Source: an uncultured Angelakisella sp. (lineage in GTDB: Bacteria; Bacillota; Clostridia; Oscillospirales; Ruminococcaceae). Taken from it: a stretch of 15,710 bases of DNA. The stretch is from positions 1 to 15,710 of the forward strand of contig CAKSYU010000040.1 in NCBI GenBank assembly GCA_934524965.1, given 5' to 3'. The notes under the pieces are model-generated. The model did no database searches. It was not told where the DNA came from and was given only the letters and a program-made list of their open reading frames with translations. Below, in pieces: positions 1-9,391 of the stretch (the stretch's first letter is position 1; every line of letters begins with the position of its first letter). The position numbers and the translations under genes are program-made.

Positions 1-719
<719 letters not shown>

Positions 720-722
720 TTA

Positions 723-3700
723 TCAAAAATCAAATCCGTCGTCGTCATCTTCCTCGTCGCTGCCGTCAAAGTCGGCATCGTCAAAGGAATCGCTGTCCTC
801 ATCGGGATTTTCCATGGTGTAGTTGTCCTCGATCTCGGAATCCACGGCGACATCGGTCTCATCGTAGTAGTCGCTTGCCATCGGCATATTGTCGTCCTCG
901 TCGTAGGTCTGCTTGATGTCAATCTCCTCGTTGTCCTTATCGAGGATCTTGACATCAAGGCCCAGAGACTGCAGCTCCTTCACCATAACGCGGAATGCCT
1001 CGGGGATACCGGGTGCCGGAATGTTCTGACCCTTGACGATGGATTCAAACGCTTTCACACGACCCACCACATCATCGGATTTCACGGTCAGGATCTCCTG
1101 CAGGGTGTAGGCGGCACCGTAAGCCTCCAACGCCCAGACTTCCATCTCACCGAAGCGCTGACCGCCGAACTGTGCCTTACCGCCCAAAGGCTGCTGGGTC
1201 ACAAGGCTGTACGGGCCAACGGAACGGGCATGGATCTTATCATCGACCAGATGATGCAGCTTGAGGTAGTACATATAGCCGACGGTAACGCGGTTATCGA
1301 ACTTCTCGCCGGTTCTGCCGTCGTAAACGACGCTCTTGCCGTCCTCCGGCAGCCCCGCCATGCGGAAGCACTCCCGGATATCCTCTTCATGGGCGCCGTC
1401 GAATACGGGGGTCATGACATGCCAGCCCAGGCGGCTTGCCGCCATGCCCAGATGCACCTCCAGTACCTGACCGATGTTCATTCGGGAGGGAACGCCCAGC
1501 GGGTTCAGTACGATATCCAGAGGGGTACCGTCCTCCAGGAAGGGCATATCCTCCGGCGGCAGAATACGGGAAACAACACCCTTGTTGCCGTGGCGTCCCG
1601 CCATCTTATCGCCGACCGAGATCTTACGCTTCTGGGCGATGTAAACTCTTACCACCTCATTGACGCCGGGGGAAAGTTCATCGCTGTTTTCGGGGGTGAA
1701 TACCTTGATATCCACCACGATGCCGTACTCGCCGTGCGGCACCTTCAGGGAGGTATCACGGACTTCTCTTGCCTTCTCGCCGAAGATGGCGCGCAGGAGG
1801 CGCTCCTCGGCATTCAGTTCGGTTTCGCCCTTGGGGGTCACCTTACCGACAAGGATATCGCCGGAATGAACCTCGGCGCCGATGTGAATGATGCCGCGCT
1901 CGTCCAAAGCACCCAGCATATCATCACCGACGTTGGGGATCTCACGGGTGATCTCCTCCGGGCCCAGCTTGGTGTCACGGGCTTCGGTCTCATATTCCTC
2001 AATGTGAATAGAGGTGAACAGGTCGTCGCGCACCAGCTTTTCGTTGATGAGAACGGCGTCCTCGTAGTTGTAGCCCTCCCATGTCATAAAGCCGATGAGC
2101 ATATTTCTGCCCAGCGAAACCTCGCCGTTGGCAGTGGCGGGGCCGTCCGCCAGCACATCGCCCTTGTGGACCTCCTCGCCCTTCTTGACGATGGGGCGCT
2201 GGTTGATGCAGGTGCCCTGGTTGGAGCGCAGCATCTTCACCAGCTCATATTCATGCTCCATGTTTTCGCCGTCGGTCACAATGATGCGGTCGGCGTCCAC
2301 ATAGCTGACATAGCCGTCCTCCTTGGCAACCACCACAACGCCACAGTCATGCGCCGCCTTGTACTCCATACCGGTGCCGACAAAGGGCGACTCAGTCTTG
2401 ATCAGCGGTACTGCCTGACGCTGCATGTTGGCGCCCATCAAGGCACGGTTGGCGTCGTCGTTCTCCAGGAACGGGATCATAGCGGTGGCAACCGAGACCA
2501 CCATCTTGGGCGAAACGTCCATATAGTCCACCTTATCGCGGGGAACCTCCTGAACGCTGTCGCGGTAACGGACGGAAACCTTTTCATTGACGAAATGGCC
2601 GTTCTCGTCCAGCGGCTCATTTGCCTGCGCCACGATATACTCGTCCTCCACATCGGCGGTCATATACTGGACGGTATCCAGCACTCTGCCGGTGGTCTTA
2701 TCCACGGGGCGGTAGGGCGCTTCCACAAAGCCGTATTCGTTGATGCGGGCAAAGGTGGCAAGGTAGGAGATCAGACCGATGTTGGGGCCTTCGGGGGTCT
2801 CGATGGGGCACATTCTGCCGTAGTGGCTGTAATGCACGTCACGAACCTCAAATCCGGCACGGTCACGGCTCAGACCGCCGGGACCCAGTGCGGAAAGACG
2901 GCGCTTGTGGGTCAGCTCCGCCAAAGGATTGGTCTGATCCATGAACTGGCTCAGCGGAGAAGATCCGAAGAATTCCTTGACCGCTGCCATGACGGGACGG
3001 CTGTTGATGATCGCCTGCAGGGTGATGGATTCGATATCCTGCGCCTGGGTGGTCATTCGTTCCCGAATGACACGCTCCATACGGGCAAAGCCGATACGGA
3101 ACTGGTTCTGCAGCAGCTCGCCCACGCTGCGGATCCGGCGGTTGCCCAGATGGTCAATGTCATCGGTGGTGCCGATATCATAGCGCAGACCGCACATGTA
3201 GTTGATGGAGGCGTAAATATCAAACTTGCGGATATTCTTGGGGACCAGCTCATCGGCACGGCGGGCGATTTCGTCCGCCATCTCCTCACGGCTGAGGTCC
3301 ATATCCAGGATCTCGCACAGGACGGAGAAGCGGACTTTTTCCCGAATGCCCATGGCCTTCAGCTCATCGGCGGTATAGTCGGTAAAGTCGGACATGGCGA
3401 CCATGCCGTTGGAGAAGATTTTGATTTCCTCCACGCCGTCGTCCTCCGCCATCTGCAGACCGGCAGGGGTCAGACCGGCGGTGGTGATCCAGACGGTATC
3501 CACGCCCTTGGCTTCCAGCGTTCTGGCGTCGTCGCGGCTCAGCAGGGCGCCGGCTTCCAGCAGGATCTCTCCAGTGCGGGGATCGGCAACAGGGCGGGAA
3601 AGCACCTGACCGGTGATACGGGGCACCAGCGAAAGTTTTTTGTTGTACTTGTAACGACCGACACGGGAAAGGTCGTAGCGGCGGGGGTCGAACAGCAGCT

Positions 3701-4553
3701 GGGACAGGTGCTTCACCGCCGATTCCGGTGTGGGCGGCTCGCCGGGACGCAGCTTGCGGTAGACCTCCAGCAGGGCTTCGTCGCCCAGCATTTCGGCGTC
3801 CTTGCTTTCGGCGGTCTTGACGAGGTAGACATTACGGCCGAACACCTCGTAAATTTCCTCATCGGTGCCGCGCAGGTCGGTCAGGGCGTTGCCCACATCT
3901 TCGGTGATTTTTTCCACCGGTACATCATCGCGCAGACGCAGCAGCGCACGAATGAAGGTGGTAATGGGCAGCTTGCGGTTCTTATCGATGCGGACGCTGA
4001 ACACATCGGCGGAGTCGGTATCATACTCCAGCCAGGCGCCGCGGTTGGGGATCACGGTGGAATCAAACAGTTTTTTGCCGGCGGGATCGTGGTGCATGCC
4101 ATAATACACACCGGGAGAACGCACCAGCTGGGAGACGATGACACGCTCGGCACCATTGATGATGAAGGTGCCGGCATCGGTCATCAGGGGGAAATCTCCC
4201 ATGTAGATGTCGGATTCCTTGATCTCGCCGGTGACCTTGTTGATGAGCCTGGCGCGCACGCGCAGGGGGGCGGCATAGTTTACATCCCGCTCCTTGCACT
4301 CCAGCAGGGGGTACTTGGGTTTGTCATCCAGCGTAAAATCAATGAAATCCAGCTGCAGATTGCCCTGATAGTCGGTGATCGAGGAGATATCCTTGAAGAC
4401 AGCCCTGAGACCCTCATCAAGGAACCACTGATAGGAATTTTTCTGTACTTCGATGAGGTTCGGCATCTCTGCCACTTCATCGATGTGGGCAAAGCTCTGG
4501 CGGATATTTTTGCCCAGTTTTACGGGTTTGGTGTTTACCATCCGATGTTCCAC
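723..4553 (-). CDS. rpoB: RNA polymerase beta subunit
   Basis: Encodes the beta subunit of RNA polymerase, 1276 residues. Seen: N-terminal protrusion/lobe region ([20 protein letters not shown] near residues 118-137); rifampicin-pocket cluster I at about 529-560 with SQFMDQ and [13 protein letters not shown], containing Gln536, Asp539, His549 and Ser554 (E. coli Q513, D516, H526, S531), so the pocket looks rifampicin-sensitive; and the near-C-terminal universal block [20 protein letters not shown]. The last 63 residues form an acidic tail with 29 Asp/Glu and one Lys. Position 533 (E. coli Q510) is Pro. The first possible start is GTG (4553), directly after an in-frame TGA; an ATG four codons later (4541) is an alternative, with GGAG 11 nt upstream of it. 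The gene has its own promoter and precedes rpoC. rplJ and rplL are not upstream as they are in most bacteria. Confidence 0.98.
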   Translation of the reverse strand: MEHRMVNTKPVKLGKNIRQSFAHIDEVAEMPNLIEVQKNSYQWFLDEGLRAVFKDISSITDYQGNLQLDFIDFTLDDKPKYPLLECKERDVNYAAPLRVRARLINKVTGEIKESDIYMGDFPLMTDAGTFIINGAERVIVSQLVRSPGVYYGMHHDPAGKKLFDSTVIPNRGAWLEYDTDSADVFSVRIDKNRKLPITTFIRALLRLRDDVPVEKITEDVGNALTDLRGTDEEIYEVFGRNVYLVKTAESKDAEMLGDEALLEVYRKLRPGEPPTPESAVKHLSQLLFDPRRYDLSRVGRYKYNKKLSLVPRITGQVLSRPVADPRTGEILLEAGALLSRDDARTLEAKGVDTVWITTAGLTPAGLQMAEDDGVEEIKIFSNGMVAMSDFTDYTADELKAMGIREKVRFSVLCEILDMDLSREEMADEIARRADELVPKNIRKFDIYASINYMCGLRYDIGTTDDIDHLGNRRIRSVGELLQNQFRIGFARMERVIRERMTTQAQDIESITLQAIINSRPVMAAVKEFFGSSPLSQFMDQTNPLAELTHKRRLSALGPGGLSRDRAGFEVRDVHYSHYGRMCPIETPEGPNIGLISYLATFARINEYGFVEAPYRPVDKTTGRVLDTVQYMTADVEDEYIVAQANEPLDENGHFVNEKVSVRYRDSVQEVPRDKVDYMDVSPKMVVSVATAMIPFLENDDANRALMGANMQRQAVPLIKTESPFVGTGMEYKAAHDCGVVVVAKEDGYVSYVDADRIIVTDGENMEHEYELVKMLRSNQGTCINQRPIVKKGEEVHKGDVLADGPATANGEVSLGRNMLIGFMTWEGYNYEDAVLINEKLVRDDLFTSIHIEEYETEARDTKLGPEEITREIPNVGDDMLGALDERGIIHIGAEVHSGDILVGKVTPKGETELNAEERLLRAIFGEKAREVRDTSLKVPHGEYGIVVDIKVFTPENSDELSPGVNEVVRVYIAQKRKISVGDKMAGRHGNKGVVSRILPPEDMPFLEDGTPLDIVLNPLGVPSRMNIGQVLEVHLGMAASRLGWHVMTPVFDGAHEEDIRECFRMAGLPEDGKSVVYDGRTGEKFDNRVTVGYMYYLKLHHLVDDKIHARSVGPYSLVTQQPLGGKAQFGGQRFGEMEVWALEAYGAAYTLQEILTVKSDDVVGRVKAFESIVKGQNIPAPGIPEAFRVMVKELQSLGLDVKILDKDNEEIDIKQTYDEDDNMPMASDYYDETDVAVDSEIEDNYTMENPDEDSDSFDDADFDGSDEEDDDDGFDF

Positions 4554-4595
4554 TCCATTCCATCATTTTTTCGCCATCACTTGGACATCAATGAC

Positions 4596-4655
4596 TGCAT
4601 AAATATTTGTTGATTATGCACAGTATCACGAGAGTATTATCGTGACTTATGCACA
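4596..4655 (-). promoter_or_regulatory. rpoB leader: duplicated 9-mer, hairpin and complementary heptamer
   Basis: Within the untranslated leader, the plus strand carries TTATGCACA twice (4614-4622 and 4647-4655), 33 bp apart. Between the copies is a 6-bp hairpin, TCACGA (4626-4631) with TCGTGA (4640-4645), loop 8 nt. A heptamer TGCATAA on the plus strand (4596-4602) is the inverted complement of the core of both copies, so in the leader RNA either copy could pair with it. The 9-mer also fits the DnaA-box consensus TTATNCACA. Function is inferred, not shown: it could be an alternative RNA fold, a protein-binding site, or chance in AT-rich DNA. Confidence 0.45.
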
Positions 4656-4703
4656 CTTGACAATACCGTTTAGTCATAAAAAGCCATTATGATACAGTAT
4701 ATT

Positions 4704-4732
4704 ATTGTAGTCCCGAAACGCGGCGATGTCAA
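4704..4732 (-). promoter_or_regulatory. Strong sigma-A-type promoter of rpoBC
   Basis: Reading leftward: -35 TTGACA (4732-4727, perfect), 17-nt spacer, -10 TACAAT (4709-4704, one mismatch). The upstream DNA (about 4733-4770) is rich in A and T runs, like an UP element. Transcription should start near 4697, giving a leader of roughly 145 nt before rpoB. Confidence 0.88.
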
Positions 4733-4793
4733 GAAAAAAATCCAGAAAATTTGGTGAAATTTTCGTAACGGCATTTTACCCGCGTCCTGCCCG

Positions 4794-4848
4794 AATAAAG
4801 GAAACCGCCCCGGGCGCTGTCCCCGAAAAGGGACAGTACCCGAGGCGG
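4794..4848 (-). terminator. Intrinsic terminator after the M18 aminopeptidase gene
   Basis: A long interrupted stem: CTGTCCC/GGGACAG around a 6-nt loop at the top, then CGGG/CCCG and CCGCC/GGCGG below it, with small internal loops. On the minus strand the stem is followed by TTTCCTTTATT. It begins 18 nt after the aminopeptidase stop codon and about 60 nt before the rpoB promoter, so it separates the two units. Confidence 0.85.
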
Positions 4849-4866
4849 ACAGCCGCAGGAAAACGA

Positions 4867-6264
4867 TCAGCGGTAGAAGGCGCGCATGGCGCGATAGGTC
4901 ATATACACATCGGTCTTGGCAACGACCTCGAAGGGAGCGTGCATGGAAAGCACCGGAACGCCCAGATCGACGGTATCGATATTGTGCTGGGAAACATACA
5001 TGGCAACGGTGCCGCCGCCGCCCTGATCGACCTTGCCCAGCTCGCCGGTCTGCCAGCCGACCTTCTCGGCATCAAGGATCCGGCGGGCAAAGCTCATCAT
5101 CTCGGCAGTGGCGTCATTGGTGCCGGCCTTGCCGCGGGCGCCGGTGTACTTGGTCACCACTACGCCGTAATTGATGTAGCTGGCATTGCGGCGCTCATGC
5201 ACCTCGCCGTAAATGGGATCAAAGGCAGCGTTGACATCAGCGCTGAAGCAATGGCTGTTTGCCGCCACATGGCGCACCTTGCAGCCTGCCATATCCGCCA
5301 GATCCTCCATGAAATCCTTGAGGAAATAGGAGTTCATGCCGGTGGGGCCGTTGCTGCCGGTCTCCTCTTTATCCGCCAGAATGGTAACGGAGGTGTATTC
5401 GGGGGATTTTTCGTCGATCTCCGCCATGAGAATGGGGTAGGCGCAGACGCGGTCATCGTGACCGTAGGCACCGATCATGGAACGGTCGAGACCGAGGTCG
5501 CTCGCCTTGAAAGCGGGAACGGCGCACAGCTCGGCGGAGAGGAAGTCCTCCTCCACGATGCCGTATTTCTCGAACAGCAGCTTGGCGATGGCAACCTTGA
5601 CCTTTTCGGAGCCGGTATCGTCCCGCAGGGCAGCGCTGCCGATGAGGATATTGAGTCTTTCGCCCTCGATGCCCTCCGCCAGCGACTTCTTCATCTGGTC
5701 AGCGGCAAGGTGAGGCAGCAGATCGGTGACGCAGAAAACGGGATCGCCCGCCTCTTCGCCGATGGCAACGGACAGCGTAGAGCCGTCCTTGCGGACGACT
5801 GTGCCGTGCAGTGCCAGCGGGATCGCCGTCCACTGGTACTTCTTGATTCCGCCGTAGTAATGGGTCTTGAGGAAGCACTGCTCGCCCTCCTCATACAGGG
5901 GCCGGGGCTTGAGATCGAGGCGGGGGCTATCAATATGCGCCACGCCGATGCGCACGCCCTCTGCTACGCTGCGGCGACCGAGTGTGGCGGCAATGAGCGC
6001 CTTGCCGCGGTTATTGAGGTAGACCTTATCCCCTGCCTTGTACTGCTTGGCGTGGTCAAAGGGGACATAGCCTGCCTTTTCCAGCATCGAAACGGCAGTG
6101 GCAACTGCCTCGCGCTCGGTCTTGGCGGCATCAAGGAATGCCTTGTAGCCCTCACAGAAATCGTAAGCGGCTTTCAGCTCCTCCTCAGACATGGTCTCGG
6201 TGAGGTTCTTGGGGTTCATCAGCAGTTCCTCGCGGAGCTGCTCGCCCTTGGTTTTTTCGCTCAT
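4867..6264 (-). CDS. M18-family aspartyl-type metalloaminopeptidase
   Basis: A 465-residue cytoplasmic zinc aminopeptidase of family M18 (LAP4/aminopeptidase I type, COG1362), which removes N-terminal residues from peptides. Seen motifs in the expected order: HIDSPRLDLKP with His110 and Asp112; YGHDDRVCAYP (Asp270/Asp271); ADKEETGSNGPTG with the catalytic/ligand pair Glu300-Glu301; HCFSADVNAAFDP with Asp343; and LSMHAPFEV with His442. Length is normal. The start is ATG at 6264, with AAGGAG 10 nt upstream; the open frame continues upstream for 104 more codons, but that stretch does not look like protein and precedes the ribosome binding site. It lies 235 bp after coaE and ends just before a strong terminator. 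TTA, CTA and TCA codons are completely absent, as in rpoB. Exact substrate preference cannot be told. Confidence 0.95.
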   Translation of the reverse strand: MSEKTKGEQLREELLMNPKNLTETMSEEELKAAYDFCEGYKAFLDAAKTEREAVATAVSMLEKAGYVPFDHAKQYKAGDKVYLNNRGKALIAATLGRRSVAEGVRIGVAHIDSPRLDLKPRPLYEEGEQCFLKTHYYGGIKKYQWTAIPLALHGTVVRKDGSTLSVAIGEEAGDPVFCVTDLLPHLAADQMKKSLAEGIEGERLNILIGSAALRDDTGSEKVKVAIAKLLFEKYGIVEEDFLSAELCAVPAFKASDLGLDRSMIGAYGHDDRVCAYPILMAEIDEKSPEYTSVTILADKEETGSNGPTGMNSYFLKDFMEDLADMAGCKVRHVAANSHCFSADVNAAFDPIYGEVHERRNASYINYGVVVTKYTGARGKAGTNDATAEMMSFARRILDAEKVGWQTGELGKVDQGGGGTVAMYVSQHNIDTVDLGVPVLSMHAPFEVVAKTDVYMTYRAMRAFYR

Positions 6265-6499
6265 AAGATATTTTCTCCTTTCGGGTTTATCACCTTCGCT
6301 TGGCAAGAGCACATACGGTTTTTGCACAGCCGAAATGCCGTGCAAAAACTCCGCAGGACTTTTCGGCGAGGGAAAATCAGATGATGACAAGGAAGAGAGC
6401 CGCAGGAATACTTTGTGTATTTCAAGGCTCGATGACGCAGTCAGCGCTGATTTGCACCGACGAAAAAGCGTGTGTGTCCTTGTCAAGCGAAGGTATTCT
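6265..6499. other. 235-bp gap between coaE and the M18 gene, no gene seen
   Basis: It holds the aminopeptidase ribosome binding site (6275-6280), a 10-bp perfect inverted repeat (6318-6349) and a 10-bp palindrome TCAGCGCTGA (6441-6450). TTGACA occurs on the minus strand at 6486-6481, but there is no usable -10 at the right distance, so I cannot call a promoter. The open frames crossing it lack ribosome binding sites and family character. Confidence 0.6.
6318..6349. repeat. Perfect 10-bp inverted repeat in the leader of the M18 gene
   Basis: GTTTTTGCAC (6318-6327) and GTGCAAAAAC (6340-6349) flank a 12-nt loop. In the minus-strand transcript the T run is in the 5' arm, so it is not a normal U-tailed terminator. 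It could be an mRNA-stabilising or attenuating leader hairpin, or an operator; none of these is shown. Confidence 0.65.
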
Positions 6500-7093
6500 T
6501 TATAAACACAAAAAACGGCGGCAGCGCTCCACCTCTTTTTCGAGATGAGCAAGATCCGACGAATTTGTGATAACAAAGTGGGAGCGGACGGTATAGTACT
6601 CGTCCTCGTGCTGGTTCTTCATGCGGGCTTCCGCCGCCTCGCGGGTGATGCCGTCCCGTGCCAATACCCGACGCAAGCGTTCCTCCCGCGGCGTCACCAC
6701 ACTGACGATAACATCACAGAGCTGATCGCCGCCGCTTTCGAAAAGTGTGGGGGCATCGAGGACGCAGGCACGCACGCACGACGCGCGCGAGAGCGTTTCC
6801 ATGCGGTTTTCACACTCGGCGAGGATCAACGGAAAGGTGATGCCGACCAAGCACTGCAATTCCTCCGGGTGAGAAAAGACGATGGCGGCAAGGGCGGGAC
6901 GGTCGATAGTACCATCGGGACGCCGCACGCCGGGAAAGGCTTTGGCAATGGCGGCGGCTGCGGCGGGGCTGTTATTGACCTCGTGGGCGATGACATCGGC
7001 ATCTAAGATCTCGACGCCGCCCCACTGACGCATGAGGGCGGTCACGGTAGATTTGCCGCTGCCGGTGGGACCGGTAAGACCGATGCGCAGCAT
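6500..7093 (-). CDS. coaE: Dephospho-CoA kinase
   Basis: A 197-residue cytosolic kinase that phosphorylates the ribose 3'-hydroxyl of dephospho-CoA with ATP, the last step of coenzyme A synthesis. Seen: Walker A P-loop GPTGSGKST at 8-16 directly after the first beta strand LRIGL; LDADVIAHEV at 30-39 (substrate-binding Asp region); DAPTLFESG at 113-121, matching the family's DxPLLFE; and the lid region RDGITREAAEARMKNQ at 146-161. Length is typical (about 195-205). The start is ATG at 7093, with GAGG 7 nt upstream; the open frame extends 20 codons further, but the P-loop should lie near residue 8. It sits between tsaC and the aminopeptidase on the same strand; a four-arm inverted-repeat element lies in the 149-bp gap upstream. 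Confidence 0.96.
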   Translation of the reverse strand: MLRIGLTGPTGSGKSTVTALMRQWGGVEILDADVIAHEVNNSPAAAAAIAKAFPGVRRPDGTIDRPALAAIVFSHPEELQCLVGITFPLILAECENRMETLSRASCVRACVLDAPTLFESGGDQLCDVIVSVVTPREERLRRVLARDGITREAAEARMKNQHEDEYYTVRSHFVITNSSDLAHLEKEVERCRRFLCL

Positions 7094-7136
7094 GAGAGCA
7101 CCTCGCTTTTTTATAAAATGAAGATCGCCGGAAAAG

Positions 7137-7222
7137 GAACGCCCGCAGGGCAAACCGCCTATGGCGGTTTCGGCGGCGAAGCCGCCGGCTCCGGCGCAGC
7201 CGGAGCGCCCTGCGGACGGTTC
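7137..7222. repeat. Perfect four-arm inverted-repeat element (cloverleaf-like)
   Basis: An outer stem CCGCAGGGC/GCCCTGCGG (7143-7151 with 7207-7215), extendable by GAAC/GTTC (7137-7140 with 7219-7222), encloses three hairpins. These are AAACCGCC-TAT-GGCGGTTT (7152-7170), CGGCGGC-GAA-GCCGCCG (7171-7187) and GCTCCGGC-GCA-GCCGGAGC (7188-7206). All 9+8+7+8 core pairs are perfect, every loop is 3 nt, and no base is left unpaired at the junction. Either strand can fold this way. It lies 20 nt after the tsaC stop and 33 nt before the coaE ribosome binding site. On the minus strand it is followed by CCTTTTCC, a weak T tract, so it may act as a leaky terminator or processing site. Such regularity suggests a mobile or REP-like structural repeat; that is inference. 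Confidence 0.9.
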
Positions 7223-7242
7223 GGGCTGAGCACAGAGTAGGA

Positions 7243-8304
7243 TTAAAGCAAAACGACGCGGAACGCTGCGGCGCGCAGCAGGCGGTTATAGACGGCAAGA
7301 CCCATCTCCTCCGGTTCGGGGGCGTGGACATAGACCTCAGTTGCCTGCAGATTATCCAGCTGGCGGAGTACATCAAAGAGATTTTGCGCCTGAGAGGCGT
7401 AATCGTAGGCGACGCCGTAGCTGATGGTAGGCGCCTCCAGCAAAGAGACGTCCTCATCGAAGCACATGGCATAGAAGCCGTCCTCCTCCCCCGTGCGCCG
7501 AAGCGTCTCGTAATACTCATTGACGCGGTCGGCATAATCCTGCCGGCTGCCGCACAGCAGTGTCAGGGTGGCGGCGGGTGCGTAGTGCTTATACTTCATG
7601 CCGGGGCTGGGGGCGGCGGCATCTGACGGGAGCATATGTAGGACGGCATCGGCGATGGCGACATCGCCGCAAAAGCGCCGGATCTCCTCCGGGGTGACGG
7701 CGCCGGGACGCAGCACCTGCGGGGTACCGTCCGGCAGGAAGGAAACGACGGTGGATTCCACGCCAACGGTGCAGTCTTCACTTTCCACAATGGCATCGAC
7801 AAGACCCCAGAGGTCATCGACGCAGTGGCGGAAGGTGGTGGGGCTGGGGCTGCCGCTGCGGTTGGCGCTGGGCGCGGCAAGCGGCACGCCCGCCGCGCGG
7901 ATAATGGCGCGGGCAATGGGATTGCCGGGCATACGGACGGCGACGGTCTGAAGCCCGCCGGTGGTGGTGAGGGGCACCTTTTGCGAGCGGGGCAGTACCA
8001 TGGTGAGGGGTCCCGCCCAGAAGTGCTCCGCCAGAATTCTGGCGGCGGGGGGCACCTCCGTGACCAGCTCCGAAAGGGCGTCAAGATCGGCGATGTGGAC
8101 GATCATGGGGTTATCGCTGGGTCTGCCCTTGGCGGCATAGACCGCCCTGACCGCCGTCTCATCAAAAGCATTGGCGGCAAGCCCGTACACCGTCTCGGTG
8201 GGAATGGCGACTAGCCCGCCGTGCCGGAGGATATCGCCGGCGCGCAGAACGCCCTCGGCGTCCGCTTCGGGATCGAATATGCGGATAAGTTCTGTCTTTA
8301 CCAT
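7243..8304 (-). CDS. tsaC: L-threonylcarbamoyladenylate synthase, Sua5 type (two domains)
   Basis: A 353-residue enzyme that makes threonylcarbamoyl-AMP from threonine, bicarbonate and ATP, the first step of the t6A modification at A37 of ANN-decoding tRNAs. The YrdC domain fills about residues 15-210: GLVAIPTETVYGLAANA near 30-46, KGRPSDNPMIVHI at 59-71, GPLTMVLPRS at 98-107, VAVRMPGNP at 121-129, PSANRSG at 145-151 and STVVSF at 184-189. The linker SPGMKYKHYAP at 233-243 is the hallmark of Sua5 (YwlC) proteins and is followed by the C-terminal Sua5 domain to the end. The ATG start at 8304 is 8 nt beyond the prfA stop; its GGGAG (8320-8316) lies inside the end of prfA, so the genes are translationally close. 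The C-terminal domain separates it from single-domain TsaC of E. coli. Confidence 0.96.
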   Translation of the reverse strand: MVKTELIRIFDPEADAEGVLRAGDILRHGGLVAIPTETVYGLAANAFDETAVRAVYAAKGRPSDNPMIVHIADLDALSELVTEVPPAARILAEHFWAGPLTMVLPRSQKVPLTTTGGLQTVAVRMPGNPIARAIIRAAGVPLAAPSANRSGSPSPTTFRHCVDDLWGLVDAIVESEDCTVGVESTVVSFLPDGTPQVLRPGAVTPEEIRRFCGDVAIADAVLHMLPSDAAAPSPGMKYKHYAPAATLTLLCGSRQDYADRVNEYYETLRRTGEEDGFYAMCFDEDVSLLEAPTISYGVAYDYASQAQNLFDVLRQLDNLQATEVYVHAPEPEEMGLAVYNRLLRAAAFRVVLL

Positions 8305-8312
8305 GGTTCGGA

Positions 8313-9377
8313 TTACTCCCTGCTTTGCAGTTTTTCCGCCTGCTCGCGCGCCAAAAGCGGCTCGATGAGCAGGTCAAGGTCGCCGTCCATGACGGCATCC
8401 AGACGATAGAGCGTCAGCTCGATACGGTGGTCGCTGACGCGGTTCTGGGGGAAATTGTAGGTGCGGATCCGCCCACTGCGGTCGCCTGAACCGACCTGAC
8501 GGCGGCGATCCGCGGCGATCTCCTCGGTTTGTGCCTGCTCCGCCGCTTCCAGCAGGCGGCTGCGCAGGATCTTGAGGGCACGGTCTTTATTCTTGTACTG
8601 GCTGCGCTCGTCCTGACACTCCACCACCACACCGGTGGGGAGATGGGTGACGCGAATGGCGGATTCGGTTTTATTGATGTGCTGACCGCCCGCGCCGCTG
8701 GAGCGGAAGGTGTCTATCTTTAAGTCCTTGGGGTCGATGTAAAGCTCCACCTCGTCGGCTTCCGGCAGGACGGCGATGGTGACGGCGGAGGTCTGTATTT
8801 TGCCCTGACTATCGGTGACGGGGACACGCTGGACGCGGTGGATCCCACTTTCGAACTTAAGGCGGGAAAACACCTTTTCGCCCTCCACCGAGAAAACGAT
8901 CTCCCGATAGCCGCCGAGTTCGGTCTCGCCCGCGTTCATCAGCTCGACCTGCCAGCCGCGGGCAGCGGCATACAGGCTGTACATGCGGTAGAGATCCGCC
9001 GCGAAGAGGGCGGCTTCCTCCCCGCCGGTACCGGCGCGCAGCTCCATGATGACGCTGCGGTCATCGCGGGGATCGTGGGGCAGCAGCATAAGGCGGGCTT
9101 CCTCCGTCAGACGGGCGATCTCCTGCTCGGCTTCCGCTTTCTGCTCCGCCGCCATTGCCGAAAGCTCGGCATCGTGGGAATAAAGCAGCTCCTTCGCCTC
9201 CGCCAGCGCTTCCTCGGCGGCGGCGAGGGCGAGGTATTGCCGCGAGAGCGGCTCCAGTTCCTTATATTCTTTCATCAGCGCCCGATAGCGGTTCAGATCC
9301 GCGGCGGCATCGGGCTGGGAAAGCTGAACGGAAAGCTCATCATAGCGGCGGTGCGCCGCCAAAAGTCCCTCAAGCAT
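8313..9377 (-). CDS. prfA: Peptide chain release factor 1
   Basis: A 354-residue release factor that reads UAA and UAG in the ribosomal A site and triggers peptide release. Seen: the codon-recognition tripeptide PVT at 186-188 in [20 protein letters not shown], which marks RF1 rather than RF2 (SPF); [17 protein letters not shown] with the catalytic GGQ at 230-232; and [14 protein letters not shown] at 254-267. Length is normal. A GTG (9380) directly precedes ATG (9377); AAGGAG (9391-9386) is 8 nt from the ATG and only 5 from the GTG, so the ATG is chosen. It follows the DUF951 gene by 41 bp and is followed within 8 nt by tsaC. The methyltransferase gene prmC, often next to prfA, is not here. 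Confidence 0.97.
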   Translation of the reverse strand: MLEGLLAAHRRYDELSVQLSQPDAAADLNRYRALMKEYKELEPLSRQYLALAAAEEALAEAKELLYSHDAELSAMAAEQKAEAEQEIARLTEEARLMLLPHDPRDDRSVIMELRAGTGGEEAALFAADLYRMYSLYAAARGWQVELMNAGETELGGYREIVFSVEGEKVFSRLKFESGIHRVQRVPVTDSQGKIQTSAVTIAVLPEADEVELYIDPKDLKIDTFRSSGAGGQHINKTESAIRVTHLPTGVVVECQDERSQYKNKDRALKILRSRLLEAAEQAQTEEIAADRRRQVGSGDRSGRIRTYNFPQNRVSDHRIELTLYRLDAVMDGDLDLLIEPLLAREQAEKLQSRE

Positions 9378-9391
9378 CACAAATACTCCTT

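Noticed and set aside
4596..4655. An origin of replication at the DnaA-box-like repeats
   Set aside because: Only two boxes, no unwinding-type AT repeats, and no dnaA, dnaN or other origin genes nearby; they lie inside the rpoB leader.
4657..4662. Plus-strand TTGACA as a promoter near rpoB
   Set aside because: No -10 box at 16-18 nt downstream, and no plus-strand gene follows.
4726..6384. Plus-strand 552-codon open reading frame
   Set aside because: It is antisense and codon-aligned to the M18 aminopeptidase gene, with no ribosome binding site or family motifs; its start region is the rpoB promoter/upstream terminator area.
6481..6486. Minus-strand TTGACA upstream of the M18 gene as a promoter
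   Set aside because: The hexamer 17 nt downstream is TCGTCG, and no alternative spacing gives a plausible -10.
6265..6576. N-terminal extension of the M18 aminopeptidase
   Set aside because: The extra 104 codons overlap the end of coaE, do not resemble protein, and lie upstream of a good AAGGAG-ATG start at 6264.
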